From contig SAUG01000057.1 in assembly GCA_011316305.1 (NCBI GenBank), positions 496,001 to 560,000 of the forward strand: a stretch of 64,000 bases of DNA. Direction: 5' to 3'. The stretch comes from Rusavskia elegans. Lineage: Eukaryota > Ascomycota > Lecanoromycetes > Teloschistales > Teloschistaceae. The stretch's first letter is position 1. Each line of letters starts with the position of its first letter. The notes below the pieces were generated by a model. The model searched no databases, had not been told where the DNA came from, and saw only the letters and a list, made by a program, of their open reading frames with translations. Position numbers and translations under genes: made by a program. Positions 55,087 to 64,000 of this stretch are shown here, piece after piece.

Positions 55087-58000
55087 TGTGTAGGTCGCCA
55101 AACGATCAAATAGTAGCTTTACAGACGAGACAGACGTTGCACGTACCTATGGGGTCTGCGGAATGTTTCCGCGGCGCGCTTCGCTTCAACCCGAGATCCC
55201 GTGACTTTCAAGCCCTAGCGAAGAACTTTCAGGACTTCCATGGGCACCCACACTACTCGACCTCTTTCATCAATCAACTTTCAAAGGCCGCGTAACAGCA
55301 ATGGCTCCTTTGCACTGTGGAAGTTTCTCATATCGAGTCAATCAGACGATTCGAATTGATATCGGTAGCAGGTCTTCAGACGAGGAATCAATACAGCACC
55401 GTTTGGAAAACCCCCAAAACTCTTTACTCGTGACACGCATCCCTCAAAGGGCCAAAGCAAACCCCTACCGATCTCGGCATCGTAAGTTCGTGGAGGTACA
55501 GACCCAATTGTATTAACCTCACATTTGTGGAACGGGTCAAGCGGTTCCGAAACGAAAACAGTCAATATCGCGCGAACCCCATGACGCCAGACACCTCCCA
55601 GTATGCATTTCAATGTAAGTGTTACACACTCCCAACATCGTTTCTCCTTCATGATGATTCAAGCAAATGCATAGTTCAGCTGATGATCCACGGATCTATG
55701 AACGAACAAAATGTTACCATCTTTCGCTCCTATCTGACTGGGATAATTTCCAACATTGTTGACTCAAGACCTCTACTAGTGCTGGGCTAATTAGGAAAGC
55801 AGCAGATTGGAATTACCCCCACTCCTTTTACTTTACCCAAGTTGCACAACAGCCTGTCAACGTTGCAGGTCCTTCTACCCTATTTGGACAGCTCAAGCTT
55901 TACGCATGCACGTTCCACGCCAGTGTTGGTCCGGCATCATCAAAAGGATCCGGGAAGCTAATAATGCACCAATCTGCATGTGAATCACACGATAGCTTGT
56001 TGGAGACTGTAGGCTATTATGGTCCTACTTCGATGAGGTTGGCTGTCGGACTGTGCTCGGTGGCCGTAAAGCTCTGGAAGACATCGAACAAGCAAAGGAC
56101 GTGTGCACTTTCGCAGTTCGAGTGGGTATCATAAACTTGGAATGGATCTGTAGGATCCATGCACCTCATTCTGATAGATCTCTCCCAGATCGGAACTGGC
56201 CCTGACGATCAGCTGCCCATTTCCTGCAGGAGAGCGGACATCCACAAGAGGAAGCGGAACCGGTGGGGCAGCTTATCATATGCATGCACCACATGCACTG
56301 GGAGCGCGAATGTACAACTTGAAGCGGATTATTCTATCCGCTATGCAGGCCCTTGTTCCGTCTTCGCCATCCATCAAGGCTTTCGCGCAGAGTAGCATCG
56401 CGCCAGTCATTGGCATACACCAATACAGTGGTCGTCAAACTCTGACAGTTGCGTTCCTGTCTCTCTGCTCAAAAGCATCAGAACTCATTCGACCAGTGGG
56501 CTCTATTGTGTGCTTCGGAGAGGCAACCCATGAGGAGAGCGGAATGACGCGTTGATGTGGAAGCCAGTAGCTTCTAAGATGGTCTCTGGACATGAGGCTG
56601 GGGTAGAAGCGAGTTTGTCTCACACAATTGTTTGTGTCGGTTGCTGGCCTATGATTACACCCATGCCCTCCGAGGATTGACACGTCACGCCAAGCATGCC
56701 ATACAGAGGCAGCGTTGGAGCTTAGCGACGTGATCAACGTGCAGCAGCACCAGCAGCCAACAACAGCAACGGAGCAATCGCAACGAATCATACGTCTTGC
56801 AACCTGCCGCTTTCGCCGATAACAAATGCACCAATTCCTGTCTTGGGGGACCCACTCCCGCTTCGTTGTCACCCAGCTGAACTTAAGTCCCTCTGCTTCC
56901 CTTCTGCACCGTTTGTCGTTACAACTCACTTGATATCCGTTCCCACAACATCTGGTTTGACTGTCGACTTGGACTCGCTCGCTATCAATCTTGCTTTTCA
57001 TACTGCTGTACTTTCTAGCTGCCTTGCACTCGAGGAAGCACTGACCCATCCTTTGGACTATATACTTTCTTTGTCCCAGGGAGCACTCCAAGGACCACAT
57101 CGATCATTGAGCGTGTCACTGCAAGCCGCAAACATTGCTGGACGAGCGCCCGCTCAAGTCATCAGGATCCGAATGAGGTATTTAACTTTACATCATAACT
57201 GCGCTTTGTCGGCCTTGCTTTTTGCTTTTTTGTACGGTTTTCTTTCATCCGAATGGCCTCAGACATGGACCCAGATGGACATCCGTTATCAAGGCATGTG
57301 CTACCTATCATGCGGACCCAACCAGGACCAGGAATTTGAAAAGGTATTGCACACTCTGAGAGCCGCTGAATCCCCAACTTTTTGTCCGAATCTTCTGGCT
57401 ACGGACTTCCTTTCCACAGGATCAAATGCCAGTAGCTTCAACCTTCCCAAGAGTAGGTCCACTCGCGAGTGATATACATCATGGTCTTGTTCGACTTTGG
57501 TGCATTGAGCTCGCAGAGCGTGCCACGACTGCCAACATAAATTCGCGATCTGTTATCGCGACCTGTGTGCCTTGCCTGGGACTCTGACTTGACCTATATG
57601 GGAATGCTCTCAATGAAGACCGGCTATGATCATCTCTGTCTACCTCCTGGAGGATCCTTGCTACCTGTGTCGCTCCCAGCACATGGTCATGTCTCAGTAA
57701 GTGCAGGGCGAAAGTTCACCAGCCTCTATGAAAGAGAATGCGACCTCGTGGCAAAGCGCATCCATCACAGCTCGCGGCGTTGACCTCGGAACCCCCAGAT
57801 ATTCCTACCATGCACAACGGATTTCGAAATCCTGCTGGCTACGATGTGTCAAAAGTATCATCAGGAACAGCGATTGGGGTCCATGGCTACCCCCCCACAC
57901 CAGGAGTTCCAATTCGACGCCTTGACTCTATGCCACTTCCGGATTGCATCGTTGGTGGCGTCGATATCTACCTCGATTGGTCCCGCTTTTGACTGCTCTT

Positions 58001-58170
58001 CCAGGATTATCGTGGGTAATGAAGTGATCTGCAAAGGCTTTTGTTTACGATTACTTGTCCGTCGGTCGATTTTGCAGTCCTTTTTTTCATCAAGAACTCA
58101 TCAAATCTGTAACATGTTATGACTTCGACGTACACTGACTGATGGCTGCAGCTGTTGTAAGGACACAACC
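55087..58170. other. 3.1-kb spacer upstream of the C2H2 factor
   Basis: Frames of about 200 codons occur on both strands (56435-57100 minus, 56843-57472 plus) but overlap each other and show no domain or protein-like bias. The stretch probably contains the USE1 promoter and the regulatory region and 5' leader of the zinc-finger gene. Confidence 0.35.
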
Positions 58171-60100
58171 ATGGCCAAAGGATCTCAAAATACACGGACC
58201 ATTACGAAAAAGAACAATCCGTTCTCAGGAGGTCGTCCAGGAAACCCCGCATCTGGGAAGCAGCGTCTGAGATCCACGGAGTCTTCTAGGAAAAAGGATG
58301 TGCCACGGTTTCCCAGTGGAGCTTCCTTGAAGGTGGATACCCTTCCCCGGAATATCTCTTCCAGTACAAGAACGGAGCACAGAACGTTCTATGATGATCC
58401 AATCTCTGTCAGGCAATGGGCTGCTGAGACTGACCCCAATACCCCTGCTTATTTTGCAGAGTATGGATTCCCGGAAGCTACTTATGCCGCTGATGTCCCA
58501 GCTATGAGTGCAGCACCGCAACTCCCGGGCTCTTTTCCTGTTTCCTGTTCCAGTGTTTCTCATGTTTCTTTACCTGTGACCAATGGTTTCCCAAGTGATG
58601 ACCTCAACGCTACCTGCGCTGGGGCTGGTCTCCATGGAATGGCCCCAGATTTCGGGATCCCTCCCAATACCGAGAGCCTGGCTTATATGGATCCCATGAA
58701 GAACTATGACTATGAAGGATGGTCCTACCCTACCCCAACGGCTGATGACATGGCATATCCCACGGCAACGGCTTCATATCTTCCATATGGGGAAACAAGC
58801 AACATTGAGCCGAGATTTGCTAACTGGTCTTCCGGCGCATACCCACCGGATGATGAGTTATCAAGAGCAGACTACCCTTGTGGTCCCCAACCTGTAGCCT
58901 GGTCTCCGCTGTTAGCCACTGATCCCTCCGTGTCCTCTTCCTATTCCCGGAGTAGTTGTCTGGCTATGCAATCTAGTACGCCTCTGTCTCCAGTTGCCCA
59001 GGAACCAGATTGGCCAACCGGTCATGATCTTGGCCAAGAAGAAGAAAATGGATTCTATCCTGCATTCAGTCTCGGAGAAGCATTCCCTCTACCCGCGGGG
59101 TGCCAGTTCACACAAAACAAGGACATGAGGTTTGTGAAGCCTCTGTAGCCCACATCACCCACTAATCACCAAGTAGTACTTTGAAACCTGTCAGATCCCT
59201 TCCACGGCCTCTTGTGTCTGGTGCGGACTTTTGGAGCCGTGAAGAATGTCATCCTCCACTGTACCCAGGACCATCTTTCGTAGACCTTTCTATCCCAAGG
59301 GGGCCAAGTGATGTTGAGACTACCACAACCGCGAGGGAGCATCCGCTCTATCAGGTTGGCCCAAAGGAAGACGGACTGTACCATTGTCCTTTCGCGGGAG
59401 CCGAAGACTGTTCGCATAAACCAGAGAAGCTCAAGTGCAATTACGAGTGAGAATGGAGATTACAAATCCTATTGAGATGGCACTAACGTAAACATCCAGT
59501 AAGCACCTGGATTCTCACCTGAAGCCGTACCGCTGCAAGCTGTTAGCATGTTCAACGCTGGCGTTTTCTTCAACTGCCTGTTTGCTGCGTCATGAGAGGG
59601 AGGCTCACGGCATGCACGGCCACGGAGACAAACCACATCTGTGTACCTATCACGACTGCGAACGCTCCATTCCAGGGAATGGCTTTCCTCGACGCTGGAA
59701 TCTCTTTGATCATATGAGGCGAGTTCACAACCACCAGGGGCAAGCCTCGTCACCCGGCAGCACTTCGCCGGCGCTTTCGTCGGCGAGTTCCGTCTGCCCA
59801 GGGCAGTCAACGTTGACAATCCGCAAGCGGAGGACTTCCAGTTCTTCCAAGGCCGAGGCAATGAAGAGGACCAAATCAAATCATTCGAGCAAGACGATGA
59901 CCAGTGCAAACATGCAAGGCAATCAACTTCAGTCCATGCAGCTGGTTTGGCATCAGCGAAAGGCGGCGCTCAACGCTCGCATGGCCGCACTGGATCCCAC
60001 AGACACGGCAGCTCTGGAACGAATCAACGCAGATTGCGCTATGCTTCAGACCATGGCCATGAGCATGCGGAGTCAGGAGACCGTCCAGTCGGCGCACTGA
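58171..60100 (+). CDS. C2H2 zinc-finger transcription factor
   Basis: Three exons: 58171-59129, 59174-59446, 59500-60100; 610 aa. The long N-terminus is Ser/Pro/Tyr-rich and disordered (activation-domain-like). The C-terminal third has a first finger (YHCPFAGAEDC, then KLKCNYDKHLDSHLKPYRCK) spanning the second intron. Paired fingers follow (CLLRHEREAHGMHGHGDKPH, LCTYHDCERSIPGNGFPRRW and NLFDHMRRVH). This arrangement is common in uncharacterised Pezizomycotina C2H2 factors. A basic patch (IRKRRTSSSSKAEAMKR) may be a nuclear localisation signal, and a short Met/Gln-rich helix ends the protein. Introns are 44 and 53 nt with clear branch points. Target genes unknown. Confidence 0.9.
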
Positions 60101-61425
60101 ATCCTTCCCCCTGGAACCAAAGGAGAAGTACACCTTCCACGTACATACAGCGAGAAGTCGGAGTCCCAGTCTGCGCACCATGGCGTCCGCCGTGGTTCCT
60201 TATTCATGCTTGTTTGTTTGCTATTGATTCTTTGACCGCCTGTTACAGATGCCGTTTTCCTGGAAAGGATTGACCAAGGAGCCTGAAAAGATAATGTGAA
60301 TACCAAAGGACCTCCATGGGGATCGGAAGCCCGCTTGAGGACATATACTACCCAGAACCTGGTGGATATATGGAACCTGCAGGAGAATTTCTTACTATTT
60401 TTTTCTTCTTCTTCCTGTTGATTCTGATATGCTGTACCTGACCGTTTGAGCCTGCACGCGTGCTTTGTAACTTCTTGTGGTCGGCCATCTGCGCGGTATT
60501 CGTGTGTATGCTCAGAGCAGAGACTCGCGTCGACTGTTTGAACGTGGTACACTACGGGAGGATCTTTTTTGTGTGCTTCGCAGATATGTGGCCGGCTTTC
60601 TGATTGTCAAAATTGTTGATACGCTTGCGATGTGATGGCTGTAGGTAGATGAAAAAAGAAAAACAAGTAGTGATGAAATATCCATGCACAGCTTCTTGGT
60701 TTTAGACCAGTCCACGGGGCCAGACAAAGCACGGCAGCCCACCACCCGGCCAGATCCTGTTCCCTTAATTTGTCGAGCTGGATCCTGGCAGTACGTAAGA
60801 ATGGAGTGTTTTCCAGAAAACAAAACCAAAACCAGCGATGCTATCGGTGGGTTCGATGACATCAACAAGATCGCAGGACGAGTATATTCTCATCATCGAC
60901 TTTACTACTGTCAACATCTCTCGTATTCTCATTACAATGGCATTCGGTGTCTTGCCGTTTTCGTATTCCAATCCAGTTACCAACTTGATCATTCATTCAC
61001 TTCGGCTCGCCATGTCGAATATCAATCGCAATGAAGCCGATGCCTCGATGGGGACGATTGCGCAACTACTTGTATATAGTAGGTGCCAGTGAAGTATATA
61101 CGAAACGGAGTGCGGCTGTGTATTGACATGCAATGGTATCTATCATATCAACATCAGGCGGCGGTTGCTATGCGCAGCGTTGCGATTGATTTTTGGCACC
61201 GACTTCGATACGCTGTTATCTTGCCTTAGGTTACTACCTCTGATGCCTTTTCTTCCCCGTGCATAAACACGGTGATACGGACGGCTTGGGCCGAGGTTAG
61301 AGACCCTCGCTTAAAGAGCGATGGAGAACGAGATTTCTTTAGTATTGAACGCCAGCGCCGCTTTATATATTATTAATCCTGTCTGTTTCTGCCATTATGT
61401 ACTATGAGCATCTCTATCATGCTCA
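60101..61425. other. spacer between convergent genes
   Basis: 1.3 kb with the 3' UTRs of the zinc-finger and PEBP-like genes. No supported gene. Confidence 0.45.
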
Positions 61426-62270
61426 TCACAAGAGCGCCACCACCGAGCCCAGCAGCATCGATCCTAACACGCTTTGAACCCCAAGCTTTCCTGCCGAACC
61501 TGTGAATGGGCTTGGAGAAGGCGGTGCAACACCTCCCGTCGCAGTAGGTCCAGCAGTACCATTACTCATGCTACTGCCACCGCTGCCAGAGGATCCAGGA
61601 TTCTGCACCACAATATAATTGGCCGCAACAAGCTCACCCACACCTTCTCCCTCGGCAAACCGCTGCACGTTGAAGCTCGATCTGTTGCTCGACTCTTTGT
61701 TGACATTATTGACATTGAAAGGGCTATCTTCAGCCGGCGGTGCGAATCCAGCTTCCTGTTGGAAGAGGTAGAAGACGTAATCGTGCGGGATATCTCCGGC
61801 GGGAGGCATGGGACCATTGTAGAATGCGACAGGCTCGGTGGTGTTGACGAGGGTGCCGTTGGTGGAGAAAGTGAGGCCTGCTTGCCAGAAATGGAGGCGT
61901 GTTGTTCTGTTTGCGCTGATGCCGGGGGCGAGGGGGAGTTGTTCTGGGGCGAGCTTGGAGGGGTCGGTTCGAGAGGAGGGGATGGAGAGATCGATAAGGA
62001 GGAGGGTGTAGGTTTGTTCTGGTGATGAGGGGCGGTAATTGAAGGTTGGGATCGTCGAGGTTTCTGGTATTGATCAGTTTCATTGGATTGGAATGAGCGA
62101 CGAAGAGTACACTGACCCGTTCTTTCGAGCATGATGCCTGGGGTAACTTCAGTGGAGCCATATTGAACCGACAATTGATTATTCGTTGCTGGTGAGGTTC
62201 CTGGAGGTGTCTGTGAAGACGCGCATGCTATGAGCAGAGAAGCTCCGAGGACGTGGAGAATAGAATACAT
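61426..62270 (-). CDS. PEBP-like secreted protein with GPI-anchor signal
   Basis: Two exons on the minus strand: 62270-62117 and 62063-61426; 263 aa. The signal peptide is MYSILHVLGASLLIACASSQ. The body has the phosphatidylethanolamine-binding fold landmarks: FNYRPSSPEQTYTLLLIDLS, an RLHFWQAGL segment, and the signature YNGPMPPAGDIPHDYVFYLF. A Ser/Gly/Thr/Pro stalk (SSGSGGSSMSNGTAGPTATG) and a C-terminal hydrophobic tail (LGVQSVLGSMLLGSVVALL) predict GPI anchoring to the membrane or wall. Family members bind lipids or act as inhibitors; the ligand here is unknown. The 53-nt intron joins LERT to ETSTIPTFNY in frame. Confidence 0.88.
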
Positions 62271-64000
62271 TTCGCGTCTGGTTGTGTCAGAGCTGTGTAC
62301 GCAGGAAGAGAGAGCAACAAATACCAGAAATGCAGCGCCAATTGATATATGATCCGCGATGTCCTGGGTAACCAATAGAGATCTACCTGGACCGTGCACT
62401 ACAGCACCCGATTGAGCCATCATGACGCATGACAAGCTTCTTGGCAAATCGTCATGGAAATTGGGCAAGTCGATCTGGTATCCACATCCGAGTCATTCCG
62501 TAGATGTTGCCATGCAGGGTCGAAAGAAACTTACATATTGCCATGATCTGAGTGGAGGGCACATACGACTGTGTCTTGCTCGCTTCCACTTCCTCCCGAG
62601 TCCCGCCTGCCTTCCGGCTGGAAAATTCAATACAGGGTGTATTCGTCCCAGGGTGGTCTTGGGCCGTAGGGAGCTTTGATATCCGAACCTGGAAATGTGT
62701 TGGTTTCTGGGAACAACTGGAGTAATACTCTTGTAGCACGGCCCGTTGGCGATGATTGTCATTCTCAGTTGTCCCGACAACAAGTCTAACCTCGAGTACT
62801 TGGTATAGAAACGGGTCAGTCCCACGGGACCGCTAAAGTGTCCCATGGATAGTAACCGTCTAATTGTTAGATATGATCGACAATATGGACTCTTTGGTGC
62901 TGTTTATATGTCATCAATTTCTTGCCGATTGAGCAGGACTGCGGATCGTCAAATTACCCGAGTCTGAGGTTGAGCGTTTCGGCTGCCGGCTGGAGGTTTC
63001 TCGTAGAACACCAGGGTAAGAAGATGATTCGAGCTACAACATGCGATGTAAAAAGCTTCCGTGCAGAGCTGCTGCATCGTTAAAGGATGTCTCGGGAAGC
63101 CAGCGCGTGAGACCTACATCGACGGTGAATTTGGGGACAACTCCGACGCAGAGACGGCGATGTTGACATAAACCCGGCTGCACTGGTATGTCTTCTGAGT
63201 AGCAACAAGAAGACCTCGAGTCGATGTACTCGGTCGCTTTTGCTACCATGCTTTCTGTCGCCCGAGGAAGCCTCTCTTTGGCCCCATATCGTAGCTTCAT
63301 AAAACTTGCTATCACTCATCGGACCTTGGTGCAGGCAGTTCCGCTCTGGGGCTTATAACAGTGACGGTTCTTGCGAATTCATGATAAAAGCGATCACCGG
63401 TTTTATTGCCAATGCAACTTCCATTGCAATTGTATCCAGGGATTGGAAAAGGTGGACCATCAGGCCTTTTCCTGATAACTCACGAAACCCATGTCGGGAA
63501 TTTCAAGTCTATGTCGGCACAGTATTTGGCGGATAAGTTTTCTTCCCTGTTGGCAGATCTTATAGACCGAAGGGTCATACAGCCCAGAGTCTTCTGTTCC
63601 GTGGCAATGTGAGCAAAGATTGCCGTGCCTGAATGAAACCGCCTGGTCCCTTGCTGAGCTGGAAGGGATAGTCCAGAGGATGAAATAAGCCAGCAAGTCC
63701 TGCCATCATCACTTTTGGGGGGCACAAAGTTGTTGCCCCATGGCCAGAAAAAATGATGACGGACCCGCGAGTCCTAGAGATCTTTATCAATCGAACTACG
63801 ATGGTTTCAGCTTCCACAGGGCCTTGTTATCAGCAGAAGTCAACTGCGTGGACGCTCAGTACCCGTGGAGGTATCACACAGCAAAGGAGTGAGAAGATTC
63901 AAGCCATAAGTAGCAGGCAAACCTCTCCATCCCCGTCTTCGACCAAGGTAACGTCCGCCAATAGTCGACAGAGGGTTTGGTGCTAATGGCGGTTCCGATA
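62271..64000. other. terminal 1.7 kb, no supported gene
   Basis: Overlapping short frames on both strands (for example 62493-62846 minus, 63306-63536 plus, 63753-63986 plus) show no domain. A gene may begin beyond the right edge of the window. Confidence 0.35.

Noticed and set aside
56435..57100. 221-aa minus-strand frame and the overlapping 209-aa plus-strand frame
   Set aside because: They overlap each other antisense, neither shows a domain or plausible composition, and no splice context is convincing.

Overview
The window reads as nuclear DNA of a filamentous ascomycete (Pezizomycotina, perhaps Dothideomycetes). It has spliced protein genes with short introns (mostly 45-130 nt), CTGAC/CTAAC/TACTAAC-like branch points, long intergenic spacers, and orthologues of fungus-specific genes (NsdD-type GATA factor, PSD2-type decarboxylase, ATG-only first exon in RPL5). 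The class is inferred from protein style, not from a search. No tRNA, rRNA, CRISPR array, transposase or insertion sequence was recognised. Exon models were built by hand from splice signals plus family similarity; in every multi-exon model the exon lengths add up to whole codons.

Layout. 1-31 kb is mostly conserved housekeeping and regulatory DNA: a paxillin-like LIM protein (+), the GATA factor NsdD (-) with a very long upstream region holding one possible small gene, kinetochore Dsn1/Mis13 (-), phosphatidylserine decarboxylase 2 (-) sharing a 417-bp divergent promoter with epsilon-COP/SEC28 (+), a tandem array of four small Cys-motif paralogues (-; two intact, two broken), 60S ribosomal protein L5 (-), and a leucine-rich-repeat protein of the Mhp1 family (-).

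32-53.5 kb is an accessory-looking island. It holds ten small genes, all on the + strand and without a family I recognise, each predicted to encode a single-pass membrane protein. Among them lie a secreted Cys-containing effector-like protein with a GC-AG intron, a seven-exon FAD-dependent oxidoreductase with an N-terminal membrane anchor, and a few minus-strand hypotheticals (two-TM, coiled-coil and orphan proteins, and one coding-like exon without a start). Two island proteins carry in-frame tandem repeats.

54-64 kb returns to conserved genes: the ER SNARE Use1 (-), a C2H2 zinc-finger factor (+), and a PEBP-like GPI-anchored surface protein (-). The last 1.7 kb has no supportable gene.

Functional links: PSD2 (phosphatidylethanolamine synthesis), epsilon-COP and Use1 (Golgi-to-ER retrograde traffic) all belong to membrane biology, but only PSD2 and SEC28 share a promoter region. 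The membrane-protein island is the main candidate for undescribed biology.
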